Origin: an uncultured Lachnospiraceae bacterium
Lineage (GTDB): Bacteria > Bacillota > Clostridia > Lachnospirales > Lachnospiraceae
Assembly (NCBI GenBank): GCA_910586755.1
Contig: CAJUJM010000061.1
Span: 50,233 to 114,232, forward strand
Length of the DNA stretch: 64,000 bases
Direction of reading: 5' to 3'
Shown: in pieces, positions 42,413 to 52,154 of the stretch
Layout of the letters: each line of letters starts with the position of its first letter
How positions within the stretch are numbered: position 1 is the stretch's first letter
Translations under genes and position numbers: made by a program
Notes under the pieces: generated by a model
Told to the model about the DNA's origin: nothing
Databases searched by the model: none
What the model saw: only the letters and a program-made list of their open reading frames with translations

Positions 42413-43342
42413 TCATTTTTTTACAAATGTAATCTTTTTATTGTCTGCGTCCAACCGGCACCAAGCGCCGATTGGCAGAGTTCCGGTGGGACTACGGTGC
42501 CCTACCTGAAGTCCTGACAATACCGGAATGCCCAAAGGTGCAAATTTATCCTTTAGGAACTCCTCAATGAGGTACTCTTCCCCGTATTTGTTTATACAGC
42601 CTGAGTAGTCTCCCAGCAGTATCCCTGCTGCCTCGTCAAAAAACCCGGCGTTCTCCATCTGGGTAATATACATATCCAGAGATGGAATAGGTTCATCCAC
42701 ATCTTCCAGAAAGATAATCTTTCCTCTGGAATCCGGTTGGTAGAAAGTTCCCATCATGCGGCCCACTACCGTTACATTTCCTCCAATCAACCGTCCTTCT
42801 GCCCGGCCCCCGGTAATCGTCTCAAATGGAACCGATGTCAAACTGTCATTCATAAACTCCAGCTCCTCCCAATCTCCGATAGCCTTTAAGAAGCTGGTCT
42901 GTGTATATTCATCATAATTTTCCAGTATATTGGAGCTGACCATGGGACCATGGTAAGTAATAAAGCCGCACTTTAATGCAAAGGTATTTAACAGATTGGT
43001 AATATCTGAGTACCCCACAAACACCTTCGGATTCTTTTGGATTAAATCGTAATCCAGATATTTCATCATCTGGGCGCTGCCGTAGCCACCGCGGATACAG
43101 ATAATGGCATCTACCTCCGGATCCGCAAACAAGCTGCACAGAGCTGCGGCCCGCTCTCTCCCGCCGCCGCATAAATAGCCGTGGGAATCCTTTCCTTCTT
43201 CCAGGTTTTGTCCTGTCCTCACCCGATAGCCCAGACCTTTTAATCGGTTTACGCACTTTTCCAAACGTTCTCTTTCCATAGGAAATGCCGGGGCGGCAAT
43301 TCCTATGCAGCCCCCGGCATGTAAAGTTCTTGGATATATCAT
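42413..43342 (-). CDS. LD-carboxypeptidase (S66 family)
   Basis: 309 residues. Cleaves the L,D bond before the terminal D-alanine of tetrapeptides from the cell wall, in muropeptide recycling. The nucleophile Ser is in VGYSDITNLL after the IRGGYG motif. The acid Glu is in FLEDVDEP, and the His in VGHRSPTGTLPIG. No signal peptide, as in cytoplasmic members. It follows the peptide-binding lipoprotein gene by six bases, so imported wall peptides could be its substrate. Confidence 0.92.
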   Translation of the reverse strand: MIYPRTLHAGGCIGIAAPAFPMERERLEKCVNRLKGLGYRVRTGQNLEEGKDSHGYLCGGGRERAAALCSLFADPEVDAIICIRGGYGSAQMMKYLDYDLIQKNPKVFVGYSDITNLLNTFALKCGFITYHGPMVSSNILENYDEYTQTSFLKAIGDWEELEFMNDSLTSVPFETITGGRAEGRLIGGNVTVVGRMMGTFYQPDSRGKIIFLEDVDEPIPSLDMYITQMENAGFFDEAAGILLGDYSGCINKYGEEYLIEEFLKDKFAPLGIPVLSGLQVGHRSPTGTLPIGAWCRLDADNKKITFVKK

Positions 43343-43348
43343 CGCTGG

Positions 43349-45046
43349 CTATTTCTCCATAGATACAGCTCTGAACAGCGGATGTCCGGAGTTGTCACAG
43401 GTAAATCCCTGAACATACGGCTTTACTAACGCCATAGTGTTGCGGAAGTATACCGGCATTACAGGCATCTCATCCATAAGGATTTGTTCCATCTCAACAA
43501 ACAATTCCATACGGGCATTGTTATCTGTCAAGGTTGCTGCTTCCTCCAGTAAACTGTCATAGCGAAGCGCTTCCTCGCTTCTCCAACGGCACTCTTTTTC
43601 CATACGGCTCTTGTTGAAAATGCTTAAGTTGGTGTTGGGATCCGGATAGTCGCCAGTCCAGCCGTCAAATGCAATGTCAAAGTTTCCGGCGCCGTGTTCA
43701 TCCCAGTAAACCTTGGATTCAAAGGTAACGATCTCCACATTAACGCCTAAATTCTCTTTCCAGACTGCCTGAAGGATCTGTGCCTTATCCTTGTTTTCCT
43801 TGGTATTGGTAATAATCAGCTGTAAGGTAGGAAGGCCTTCTCCCCCCGGATATCCTGCGTCTGCCAGCAGCTGCTTTGCTGCTTCCACATCCTCGGTAAT
43901 CAGGGTATTTCCAACCTTGGTACGGAAGTCCTCTGTCTCCTCTGCATAGGGAATTCCGAAGGGAACAAATGCATATGCAGACTTGGGTTTGGAAGGAACG
44001 GCTACCTGGTTGATGGTATCACGGCTGATTGCCATGGACAAGGCCTTTCTCACTTCCTTGGTCATGTACTCCTTCTCGCAGTTAAAATCGTAGTAAGAGG
44101 TACCGATTAAATCATAGCTGTGAAGCTCTTCGTTACCGTCATACTGGGTCATGGCCTGGGTTTCAATAGAGTTACCGCTCATGGCGTCCACATCACCCGC
44201 ATTGTATGCAGAAAGGGCCGCCTCAGCCTGCTCAATAAAGATCATCTCGATACCGTCTAATGCTACGGTATCTGCAAATACGTAATTGGGGTTCTTTACT
44301 AAAGAATAGCCTTCCTGGGGCTTAATCTCCGCCATCATAAAGGGGCCGTTGCACACATAGGTCTCTGCGGACTTGGTCCAGACCTCTGCTCCTTCCACCG
44401 CATCTTTCTTAACCGGCGCAAAGTTGTTGGCAGCGGTCAGATTTACAAAGTAGGGAGTAGGATTGTTCAATACAACTTCTAAGGTAGTATCGTCAATCGC
44501 CTTAACGCCTACTTCGTCAGCCTCACACTGACCGTTATTGTAAGCCTCACCGTTCTTAATGTAATATAACTGCCATGCAGCGGTGGAAGCGGTTTCCTGC
44601 TTTAGTTCCCGCTTCCAGGAATACTCAAAGTCTGCCGCAGTTAAAGGAGAGCCGTCGGACCACTTTAAGCCTTCTCTCAGCTTAAACGTATAGGTCAAGC
44701 CGTCATCCGATACGGTATGGCTCTCTGCACACCCCGGTTCTACGCTGGTGCCGTCTGTAGAGTACTGATACAAACCGGTAAACAAATTTAACAGTACATT
44801 AGAAGATGCTGCATAGTTATTCATGTTGGGATCCAAAGTCTCCGGCTCGCCATTCATAACATAACGCAGAACATTACCTGTCGCCTCTGTTCCCCCGGTA
44901 GTTTCACTGCCTGCCGCTGCCTCAGTACCAACAGCCGCCGTGGAAGCAGTCGTGTCCCCTGTGGAACTCTGGCTGCCGCCGCATCCTGCAAGCAGGGACA
45001 TTGCCATTACAGATGCAAGAATTCCGCTTATCCATCTTTTTCTCAT
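43349..45046 (-). CDS. oppA: Oligopeptide-binding lipoprotein of an ABC importer
   Basis: 565 residues from ATG 45046, with GAGGAGG seven bases upstream. The signal peptide ends in lipobox LAGC, followed by a Ser/Thr/Gly-rich linker. The body matches family 5 peptide-binding proteins: NGEPETLDPNMNN at the start, LKWSDGSPLTAADFEYSWKR, and VRKALSMAISRDTIN. It binds peptides outside the cell for OppBC. In the operon it comes after oppF and before LD-carboxypeptidase. Confidence 0.94.
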   Translation of the reverse strand: MRKRWISGILASVMAMSLLAGCGGSQSSTGDTTASTAAVGTEAAAGSETTGGTEATGNVLRYVMNGEPETLDPNMNNYAASSNVLLNLFTGLYQYSTDGTSVEPGCAESHTVSDDGLTYTFKLREGLKWSDGSPLTAADFEYSWKRELKQETASTAAWQLYYIKNGEAYNNGQCEADEVGVKAIDDTTLEVVLNNPTPYFVNLTAANNFAPVKKDAVEGAEVWTKSAETYVCNGPFMMAEIKPQEGYSLVKNPNYVFADTVALDGIEMIFIEQAEAALSAYNAGDVDAMSGNSIETQAMTQYDGNEELHSYDLIGTSYYDFNCEKEYMTKEVRKALSMAISRDTINQVAVPSKPKSAYAFVPFGIPYAEETEDFRTKVGNTLITEDVEAAKQLLADAGYPGGEGLPTLQLIITNTKENKDKAQILQAVWKENLGVNVEIVTFESKVYWDEHGAGNFDIAFDGWTGDYPDPNTNLSIFNKSRMEKECRWRSEEALRYDSLLEEAATLTDNNARMELFVEMEQILMDEMPVMPVYFRNTMALVKPYVQGFTCDNSGHPLFRAVSMEK

Positions 45047-45099
45047 AATCATTCCTCCTCTTTTTTGTTGCCTGAAAGGCATTTTATAGTGTAATATCC

Positions 45100-46089
45100 T
45101 TAAATCTCATAGAGATGGCAGGCCACATAATGTTTCTCATTTATTTTCTTTAAGCAGGGCTTTTGGCTGGCACAAACCTTTTTGGCGTACGGGCAGCGGG
45201 AACGGAACGGACAGCCTGGCCCCGGATTAATGGGGGAAGGCACGTCGCCCTGAAGGACAATCCGTTTGCTTGCCTCCGCTTTATCCGGATCCGCCACCGG
45301 CTCTGCAGAGATCAGAGCCTTTGTATAAGGATGCAGCATATTGTCGTAGAGCTCGTCAACCTCTGCATATTCTACCAGATTACCCAGATACATCACTCCC
45401 ACCTGGTTGGAAATATGGCGCACCATAGCCAGGTCATGGGAAATAAACAGGTAAGTAAAATTGAATTTATTTTGCAAATCTTCCAAAATATTTATAATCT
45501 GTGCCTGGATGGACACGTCCAAAGCGGAAATAGGCTCATCACACACAATAAACTCCGGTTCCGCCGCCAGCGCTCTGGCAATGCCGATACGCTGTCTCTG
45601 ACCGCCGGAAAACTCATGAGGATAACGGTTTAAGTGATCCTGCTTTAGTCCAACCAGCTCCACCAACTCTTTTACCCGATCCATCACATCCTTGCCCTGC
45701 ATCAGGTTCATAAATCGAATCGGCTCCGCAATAATATGGGCCACGTTCATTCTGGGATCCAGAGAGGTGTAAGGGTCCTGGAAAATCATCTGAATCTTCT
45801 TCCGGTAAGGAAGCATCTGGTTGTCATCCAGATTGGTAATATCCTCGCCCTGGTATAAAATCTTGCCGCCGGTAGGCTCGTAAAGCTTCAGCACGGTGCG
45901 CCCAATGGTAGTCTTGCCGCAGCCTGATTCTCCAACCAGACCCATGGCCTCGCCTTTTGCAATGGAAAAACTCACATCATCAACAGCTTTTAAAATATTG
46001 GGCTTTTTGAAAAACCCTGCCTTCAGTTCAAAATATTTTTTTAAATTCTGAACCTCCAGACAGTTCTCTTTGTTGCTGCTAATACTCAT
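45100..46089 (-). CDS. oppF: Oligopeptide ABC importer ATPase, OppF type
   Basis: 329 residues from ATG 46089, which overlaps the oppD stop (ATGA). Walker A is GESGCGKT, the signature is FSGGQRQRIGIARAL, Walker B is FIVCDEPISALD. The C-terminus has the Opp cysteine cluster (GCPFRSRCPYAKKVC) that can bind an iron-sulfur centre. Pairs with OppD. Confidence 0.95.
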   Translation of the reverse strand: MSISSNKENCLEVQNLKKYFELKAGFFKKPNILKAVDDVSFSIAKGEAMGLVGESGCGKTTIGRTVLKLYEPTGGKILYQGEDITNLDDNQMLPYRKKIQMIFQDPYTSLDPRMNVAHIIAEPIRFMNLMQGKDVMDRVKELVELVGLKQDHLNRYPHEFSGGQRQRIGIARALAAEPEFIVCDEPISALDVSIQAQIINILEDLQNKFNFTYLFISHDLAMVRHISNQVGVMYLGNLVEYAEVDELYDNMLHPYTKALISAEPVADPDKAEASKRIVLQGDVPSPINPGPGCPFRSRCPYAKKVCASQKPCLKKINEKHYVACHLYEI

Positions 46090-47096
46090 GACAGCTTCAC
46101 CTCCCCTTTTCTGGCTTTTACACAAGGGTTATGAAGCCAGCAGGCGCTTCTGTGGCCTTCTCCAATCTCCGTAAGTTCCGGCACGTGCTCCTTGCACAGT
46201 TTCATGGCATACTTACATCTGGCCGCAAAAGGGCATCCCTTAGGCGGGCTTAACAAATCCGGCGGTGTGCCGTAAATAGGCACCAGGCGCTGCTTATCAT
46301 GCTTGGGAACAGACTCCATCAGTCCCAGGGTGTAGGGATGACCGGTCCGGTAGAAAATATCCCTTAAGGATCCTTCCTCCATAATTAATCCGCCGTACAT
46401 TACCACCACCCGGGTACACATGCTGGCAATCACTCCCAGATCATGGGTAATCAGGATTAAAGACATGTGGTACTCGTCCTTCATCTTCTGCATCAGCTCC
46501 AGAATCTGAGCCTGAATCGTCACATCCAGAGCCGTTGTCGGCTCATCCGCAATTAAAAGCTTGGGATCACAGCTAATGGCAATGGCAATCATAACTCTCT
46601 GGCGCATACCGCCGGAAAGCTCATGAGGATACTGCTTTAACCTTTTCTCCGGATCCGGAATTCCTACCTGATCCAGAACCTCTACGGCTCTTTTCAGCGC
46701 TTCCTTTTTCGTCAGTTTTCTGTGACGCATCAATGGGTTGCAGATCTGCTCTCCTATGGTAAACAAAGGATTTAAGCTGGTCATAGGATCCTGGAAAATC
46801 ATAGAAATATCATTTCCCTGATATTTCCGCATCTCCTTAACGGATTTGTGCAGCAAATCCTCTCCGTCAAAGGTAATCTCATCTGCTGTAAGACTGGCAT
46901 TGTCTGCCAGAAGGCGCATGATAGACAGCATGCTCACCGACTTTCCGCAGCCGGATTCTCCTACAATCCCTAAACTCTCGCCCTGATCTACATGGATAGA
47001 AATTCCCCGGACTGCTTTTACCTGTCCGTCATCTGTGGCAAAACCAGTGTGAAGATTTTTCACATCCAGCAGTACCTTATTTTCCGTGTTGCTCAT
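46086..47096 (-). CDS. oppD: Oligopeptide ABC importer ATPase, OppD type
   Basis: 336 residues. Walker A GESGCGKS, signature LSGGMRQRVMIAIAI, Walker B LLIADEPTTALD, and the C-terminal cysteines GCPFAARC. Overlaps oppF by four bases. Lies 46 bases after oppC. Confidence 0.95.
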   Translation of the reverse strand: MSNTENKVLLDVKNLHTGFATDDGQVKAVRGISIHVDQGESLGIVGESGCGKSVSMLSIMRLLADNASLTADEITFDGEDLLHKSVKEMRKYQGNDISMIFQDPMTSLNPLFTIGEQICNPLMRHRKLTKKEALKRAVEVLDQVGIPDPEKRLKQYPHELSGGMRQRVMIAIAISCDPKLLIADEPTTALDVTIQAQILELMQKMKDEYHMSLILITHDLGVIASMCTRVVVMYGGLIMEEGSLRDIFYRTGHPYTLGLMESVPKHDKQRLVPIYGTPPDLLSPPKGCPFAARCKYAMKLCKEHVPELTEIGEGHRSACWLHNPCVKARKGEVKLS

Positions 47097-47142
47097 CTTC
47101 GGTTCTCCTAATCATTCAATATATCTGCCTGGCATTTCAGAC

Positions 47143-48123
47143 CTACTTTTTCAGTCTGGGATCCAAAGCATCCCGAAGGCCGTCGCCGATAAAATTCAGT
47201 GCAAAAATGGTAATACTGATAGCTACTGCCGGAAAGAACATCTGGTAAGGATAAGAAAACAAATATTCAATGGCATCATTAGCCAGAGTTCCCCAGCTTG
47301 CTTTGGGCACCGCAATACCAATACCCAAAAAGCTTAAAAACGCCTCCTGGAAAATGGCGGACGGGATTAAAAAGGTTACTGTAACGATAATCGTCCCAAT
47401 ACTGTTTGGAATCAGATGGTGAATCAAAATCTGCCATTTGCTTAAGCCGCAGACCTTACCGGCAAGAGCAAAATCCTGTTCCCTCAAAGTAAGGATCTGC
47501 CCTCTGACCATTCTGGCAGTAGTAATCCAGTAAGTCAGGCACATGGCGATTAAAATACTCTTCATGGTATTTCCCAGATACATCATAATTAAAATCAAAT
47601 AGATTAAGCTGGGAATCCCGCAGAGAATGTCCACAATACGCATCATAATCATATCTGTTCTGCCGCCCAGATAACCGGCAATACCGCCGTATAACACGCC
47701 GATAATCATATTAATAAAGGCGGCGGTAAATCCGATGGTAAGGGAAATCCTTGCTCCGTACATGGTGCGGACAAAAATATCTCTTCCCAGCTTATCTGTG
47801 CCAAACCAATGAGCCCTGCTGGGCCATTCCAGCATGTGGGCAAAATCTGTCTGGTCATAAGTATACTGTGAAAACATAGGGGCAAAGACAGCAAGCAGAG
47901 TCATGACTGCGATTACTGCCAGGCCAAACATTGCCAGCTTATCCTTTTTCAGTCTTCTCCAGCACATTTGCAAATAGGAAATGCTCTCCCTCTCAATACT
48001 CTCTGTCTCCCGATCCGACTCTTCCAGAGGCTCCATCAGCTCATCCGGAATGACATCTGTCATGGCGTAAGAGGGCCCTGCCGTTTCCACAGCCAAAGCC
48101 TGGACCATTGTTTTCTTCTTCAT
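47143..48123 (-). CDS. oppC: Oligopeptide ABC importer permease, OppC type
   Basis: 326 residues from ATG 48123, with AGGAG eight bases upstream; the in-frame GTG at 48132 touches the ribosome site and is less likely. A soluble N-terminal tail of about 60 residues precedes six membrane helices. The loop GTDKLGRDIFVR and the EAA-type loop are characteristic of DppC/OppC. Confidence 0.94.
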   Translation of the reverse strand: MKKKTMVQALAVETAGPSYAMTDVIPDELMEPLEESDRETESIERESISYLQMCWRRLKKDKLAMFGLAVIAVMTLLAVFAPMFSQYTYDQTDFAHMLEWPSRAHWFGTDKLGRDIFVRTMYGARISLTIGFTAAFINMIIGVLYGGIAGYLGGRTDMIMMRIVDILCGIPSLIYLILIMMYLGNTMKSILIAMCLTYWITTARMVRGQILTLREQDFALAGKVCGLSKWQILIHHLIPNSIGTIIVTVTFLIPSAIFQEAFLSFLGIGIAVPKASWGTLANDAIEYLFSYPYQMFFPAVAISITIFALNFIGDGLRDALDPRLKK

Positions 48124-48134
48124 GCTAAACACTC

Positions 48135-49061
48135 CTATTTATCGATCTTTACTCTGGGATCAATTACTGCATACATAATATCCACGATTATGTTAACAAT
48201 AATAATCAATGTCCCTACAAACAAGGTAAGTCCCAGAGTCACAGAATAGTCACGATCATTAATGGCAGACACAAAGTAGCGGCCAAGCCCCGGTACAGAA
48301 AACAGCTTCTCAATTATAAAAGTACCGGTTAAAAGGGCGGCTACCATAGGACCTACATAAGTAATAACGGGCAGCAGGGAATTCTTCATGGCATACCTGC
48401 TGATAACGGTAAATTCCGGCACTCCTTTTGCCCGCTCGGTACGGATATAGTCCTGGCGCATAGTCTCCAGCATGGAAGATCTCATAAGACGGGTAATATA
48501 GGCAATCTGGGAAAATGCCATGCAAAATACCGGCAGTACATAATGTTTCCAGGAAGTTAACCCATAAGACGGGAAAATCTTCCACTTTTCACAAAAGAAA
48601 TACATCATAAGGACACAAATTACAAAAGATGGAACCGACACGCCTATGGTAGCAAAAACCATGGCCGCTCCATCAGGCCACTTTCCCCGTTTCACTGCCG
48701 CAATTACGCCCAAAGGAACTCCCACGGCCAGGGAAATCAACACACCCCAGAAACCGACCCTGGCAGAAACCGGAAATCCCTGAGCAATCAGCTCATTTAC
48801 AGTTGTATCCTGCTTTTTAAAGGAGGTGCCCAGATCACCTTGGGCCAGATTTTTCAGATATCGGATATACTGCTCCGGAATTGGATCATTTAGTCCATAC
48901 TGCTCAGAGACCTTCTCCAGAATCTTCGGCGGTACATTTCGGTTCTCAGCCGGGCTAAAAGGGCCGCCGGGAATGATATGCAGCAAAAAGAATGTAATCG
49001 TAATCAGAACAAACACAGATAGCATGCCTGCGCCGATTCTCTTTAAAATATACTTGATCAT
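48135..49061 (-). CDS. oppB: Oligopeptide ABC importer permease, OppB type
   Basis: 308 residues from ATG 49061, with GGGAGG seven bases upstream; longer in-frame starts up to 49112 lack a site. Six membrane helices, with the family start MIKYILKRIGAGMLSVFVL and the loop ERAKGVPEFTVISRYAMKNS. First gene of the opp operon. Confidence 0.94.
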   Translation of the reverse strand: MIKYILKRIGAGMLSVFVLITITFFLLHIIPGGPFSPAENRNVPPKILEKVSEQYGLNDPIPEQYIRYLKNLAQGDLGTSFKKQDTTVNELIAQGFPVSARVGFWGVLISLAVGVPLGVIAAVKRGKWPDGAAMVFATIGVSVPSFVICVLMMYFFCEKWKIFPSYGLTSWKHYVLPVFCMAFSQIAYITRLMRSSMLETMRQDYIRTERAKGVPEFTVISRYAMKNSLLPVITYVGPMVAALLTGTFIIEKLFSVPGLGRYFVSAINDRDYSVTLGLTLFVGTLIIIVNIIVDIMYAVIDPRVKIDK

Positions 49062-49130
49062 TGTCATTCCTCCCTGTTTCTTCGGTGCGGTGGAATGTGT
49101 ATAAATACTCACTACACATAATTAAGTTTC

Positions 49131-49159
49131 ATTTTACCTATTATTAGTGTAAAAGTCAA
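49131..49159 (-). promoter_or_regulatory. Promoter of the opp operon
   Basis: Minus-strand TTGACT (49159-49154) and TAAAAT (49136-49131) with 17 bases between. Confidence 0.82.
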
Positions 49160-49189
49160 GTAAAGAGGTTTGAATATCTTGGCTGTGTC

Positions 49190-49219
49190 TTGACAATCCT
49201 TCCGTATTTTGTGTATCAT
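49190..49219 (+). promoter_or_regulatory. birA promoter
   Basis: TTGACA (49190-49195) and TATCAT (49214-49219) are 18 bases apart, 25 bases before the birA start. Confidence 0.7.
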
Positions 49220-49243
49220 CAAAACAGAAAAGGGGGAATAGAA

Positions 49244-50233
49244 ATGTCTGTAAAGTCATCTGTTTTAAGATTCTTGGAAGAACAAAAGGGCGTTTATATT
49301 TCCGGCGAAGACCTGGCTGCCCGTTTCTCCTGTTCCCGGACTGCAGTGTGGAAAGCGATTTCTGCCCTCCGGAAAGAGGGATATCCTATTGATGCAGTCA
49401 CCAATAAAGGGTACATTTTAGAGATGGACAGCAACCTTCTCTCTTCTGAAGCCATTCTGGCCTATTCTGACAGGTGTTTTGCGCCTGTATGGGTATATCC
49501 GGAGGTTTCATCCACCAATCTGGTGCTCCGCCGGAAAGCGATGGAATCTGATAGTCAGGGCTGCCCTCTTTCTGACGGGGCCATGGTTTTGGCAGAGTCC
49601 CAGAGCGCCGGACGGGGCCATTTAGGCCGGGGGTTTTACTCTCCTAAAGATGCCGGCTTGTATTTTAGTATCCTGTATCATCCAAAACACTATTTAAGCC
49701 AGAGCCAGGTTATTACTGCTGCTGCCGCTGTGGCTGTCTATACGGCTGTGTCGCGGATCTGCGGCATTGATTTAGATATTAAATGGGTGAATGATCTGTA
49801 TTTTCGGGGAAAAAAAGTCTGCGGTATCCTGACCGAGGCTGTTTCCAGCTTTGAAACCGGAGAAATAGATTTTGTCATTGTAGGAATCGGACTGAATCTA
49901 AAAGAACCGGCAGGCGGCTTTCCGCCTTCCAACATCCAACAGATGGGAGCCATTACCTTAGATGGCCGTACTGCGGACGGTGTACCGGTCAACCGCAGTC
50001 AATTGGCGGCCCAGATCCGCTGTTGTTTTTTGGATCTTGCCGGCAGCACCGCTGTTCCGGAAATCTACCGCAGCCGCAATCTTGTGCTTGGAAAAGACGG
50101 GCTTCTTACCGGGCCTGACGGGCAGACTCAGCCAGTAAAAGCCATGGCCATTGAAGCTGACGGCAGTCTGACCTGCCGCATGGCAGACGGTTCTCTCCAG
50201 GCTTTCCCTTACGGCGATATACGCCTGACCTGA
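49244..50233 (+). CDS. birA: Bifunctional biotin ligase and biotin repressor
   Basis: 329 residues from ATG 49244, which follows GGGGGAA. The N-terminal winged helix (about 1-65, SGEDLAARFSCSRTAVWKAIS) can bind DNA. The ligase domain has SAGRGHLGRGF, IKWVNDLYFRGKKVCGILTE and the C-terminal SH3-like domain. It attaches biotin to carboxylase carriers and probably represses biotin uptake genes, none of which are in the window. Convergent with the sodium symporter gene. Confidence 0.95.
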   Translation: MSVKSSVLRFLEEQKGVYISGEDLAARFSCSRTAVWKAISALRKEGYPIDAVTNKGYILEMDSNLLSSEAILAYSDRCFAPVWVYPEVSSTNLVLRRKAMESDSQGCPLSDGAMVLAESQSAGRGHLGRGFYSPKDAGLYFSILYHPKHYLSQSQVITAAAAVAVYTAVSRICGIDLDIKWVNDLYFRGKKVCGILTEAVSSFETGEIDFVIVGIGLNLKEPAGGFPPSNIQQMGAITLDGRTADGVPVNRSQLAAQIRCCFLDLAGSTAVPEIYRSRNLVLGKDGLLTGPDGQTQPVKAMAIEADGSLTCRMADGSLQAFPYGDIRLT

Positions 50234-50252
50234 TAACAGGCCAGGCGTATAT
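50217..50252. terminator. Hairpin overlapping the birA stop codon
   Basis: ATATACGCCTG and its complement, extended by CCTG/CAGG, form a 15-bp stem that contains the stop codon. No T-run follows on either strand, so termination is less certain. Confidence 0.5.
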
Positions 50253-50271
50253 GGAACTAACGCTTATTCAT

Positions 50272-51660
50272 TTAAAGGCTGATCCAGCCTGCCACATTGG
50301 CAACAGAGCTTAAAAGAATAATAATCAAAAACACCGGCGCCAGATATTTGATAAAAAAATTGTACATCTTTTTGCGCCGGAATTCGGAAGAAATCTCCAC
50401 TTCTTCCGCAATCCGTCTGATTCCCACTACCCGAAGAACCAGCACGCAGGTAGCCAAAGCCGCCACAGGCATCATGACAGAGTTGGTCAAAAAGTCGAAG
50501 AAATCCAAAACCGACATTCCCAGAGGCTTGACGAAATCCAAAACGTTAAAGCCCAAAGCAGATGCAGAGCCCAATCCCACCATAATGGCTCCCATCAGCA
50601 GACACCCGGCAGTGCGGTTTAGCCCAAACTGATCCGTCAGTGTGGATACGCTGGTCTCGGTAAGGGAAATGGCGCTGGTCAACGCAGCAAAAAATACCAT
50701 AAGGAAAAACATGACTCCGGCTAAGGTCCCCATACCCATGCTGGCAAATACCTTGGGGATCGTAATAAACATCAAGGATGGTCCGGCCTTCAAAGTGCTG
50801 GCATCTCCTCCGGAAAATGCAAATACCGCCGGAATGATCATCAGGCCGGCCAGCATGGCAATGCCGGTATCAAAAAACTCTACCTGTTTTGTAGATTGCT
50901 CAATGTCCACATCTTTTCCAATATAAGAGCCATAGGTATATAAAATACCCATTGCGATGGACAGGGAATAAAACATCTGGCCCATGGCTGCCACCACAGT
51001 CATCCAGGAAAAATTTCTAAAGTCCGGCAAAAGGAAATATTTAACGCCCTCCATGGCTCCGGGCCGGGTCACTGAATAGATCGCCACAAAAATTGCCAGG
51101 ATTACCAGCAGGGGCATCATGATTTTGGAAACCTTCTCCACGCCATGCTCTACACCAGCCAGAATTACCACAATTACCAAAACAGAAAATACCAAAAACC
51201 AAATCTCCATACTGGCGGCATTTAACGTAAAGTCAGAAAAGTATCCGTCAGCTGCTAAGATCTGAGCATTTCCTTTGATATATTCAAACAAGTATTTGGC
51301 TACCCAGCCGCCGATTACGCTGTAATAAGGCACAATCAGCATAGGAATCACCGCATTCATCCAGCCCCCCACCTGAAAGGGAAGGCTCTTCCCGAAAGCC
51401 CCAAAGGCTCCTACCGGGCTTTTCTTTGTCATACGGCCCAGGGCCGTCTCCGTTACAATCAGGGTATATCCAAAGGTCAGCATCAGAAGCAGGTAAACCA
51501 AAAGGAACATTCCTCCTCCGAATTTAGCTGCTAGATATGGGAACCTCCAAATATTTCCCAGGCCTACGGCAGAACCGGCCACAGCCAGCACGTAGCCCAT
51601 CTTTCCGGAAAAGCTTCCTCTCTCGTTTTTGATTATTTTACCGCTGCCTTCTTTGTCCAT
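50272..51660 (-). CDS. Sodium-dependent amino-acid symporter (SNF/NSS family)
   Basis: 462 residues with 11 to 12 hydrophobic helices. The N-terminus has GSAVGLGNIWRFPYLAAKFGGG, the unwound TM1 that binds sodium and substrate. Bacterial members carry amino acids such as Trp, Leu, Met or Ala. GGAGGAAA precedes the ATG. Downstream of a small accessory module, but its own end is convergent with birA. The substrate is not known. Confidence 0.92.
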   Translation of the reverse strand: MDKEGSGKIIKNERGSFSGKMGYVLAVAGSAVGLGNIWRFPYLAAKFGGGMFLLVYLLLMLTFGYTLIVTETALGRMTKKSPVGAFGAFGKSLPFQVGGWMNAVIPMLIVPYYSVIGGWVAKYLFEYIKGNAQILAADGYFSDFTLNAASMEIWFLVFSVLVIVVILAGVEHGVEKVSKIMMPLLVILAIFVAIYSVTRPGAMEGVKYFLLPDFRNFSWMTVVAAMGQMFYSLSIAMGILYTYGSYIGKDVDIEQSTKQVEFFDTGIAMLAGLMIIPAVFAFSGGDASTLKAGPSLMFITIPKVFASMGMGTLAGVMFFLMVFFAALTSAISLTETSVSTLTDQFGLNRTAGCLLMGAIMVGLGSASALGFNVLDFVKPLGMSVLDFFDFLTNSVMMPVAALATCVLVLRVVGIRRIAEEVEISSEFRRKKMYNFFIKYLAPVFLIIILLSSVANVAGWISL

Positions 51661-51692
51661 GGCGGTTTCCTCCTTCTTGTATATGGTTCCAT

Positions 51693-51911
51693 TCAGGTGG
51701 TCTGTGAATTGTTTTTGATATCACTAATATAATTGTCAATATCCTGCACAATACAATGCTCCCCCATAGTGTGCAAGGCTTCAAAGTATTTCGCGATATA
51801 CTCATAGATGCCGTATTCTTCAAAAATCTTTGCCACATCTGCACCAGAAAGTCCTTTAAAATGGCGATACCTCTCCATACAGTAGATCAAAAAATTTGTT
51901 TCCTTGCTCAT
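51693..51911 (-). CDS. DUF3791-family small protein
   Basis: 72 residues, soluble. The pattern NFLIYCMERYRHFKGLSGADVAKIFEEYGIYEYI fits DUF3791, a small family often found beside DUF3990 proteins. GGAGG lies nine bases before the ATG and overlaps the last codons of the preceding gene. Last of three tightly packed genes. It may be part of the antitoxin side of the module (inferred). Confidence 0.7.
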   Translation of the reverse strand: MSKETNFLIYCMERYRHFKGLSGADVAKIFEEYGIYEYIAKYFEALHTMGEHCIVQDIDNYISDIKNNSQTT

Positions 51912-51914
51912 TGC

Positions 51915-52154
51915 TCAAGCCTCCTCCGGATAATCATAAAAGCCTGTTAAAAGCTCATCCTGGTACATAGTATACAAAGTCATGGGGCCATAGTGCCACA
52001 GCTTCGATTTTTCATCTGAAAGCTCTTTGTAAAGCCTGGACTGATAAAAATGGGAAATAGCCTTATCATCGTCTATATTGCTGTTTTTCGTAATCTGCTC
52101 AATGATAGGGGGAACAATAATTACCAGCATCGCGCTGAACTGGTCTTCATTCAT
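51915..52154 (-). CDS. Small protein of the DUF3990/DUF3791 module
   Basis: 79 residues, not firmly recognised. Mostly helical: FSAMLVIIVPPIIEQITKNSNIDDD, then FYQSRLYKELSDEKSKLWHYGP. Its ATG overlaps the DUF3990 stop by four bases (ATGA), with AAGGAG upstream, and the DUF3791 gene follows after three bases. The tight order suggests that it works with both neighbours. Confidence 0.65.
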   Translation of the reverse strand: MNEDQFSAMLVIIVPPIIEQITKNSNIDDDKAISHFYQSRLYKELSDEKSKLWHYGPMTLYTMYQDELLTGFYDYPEEA

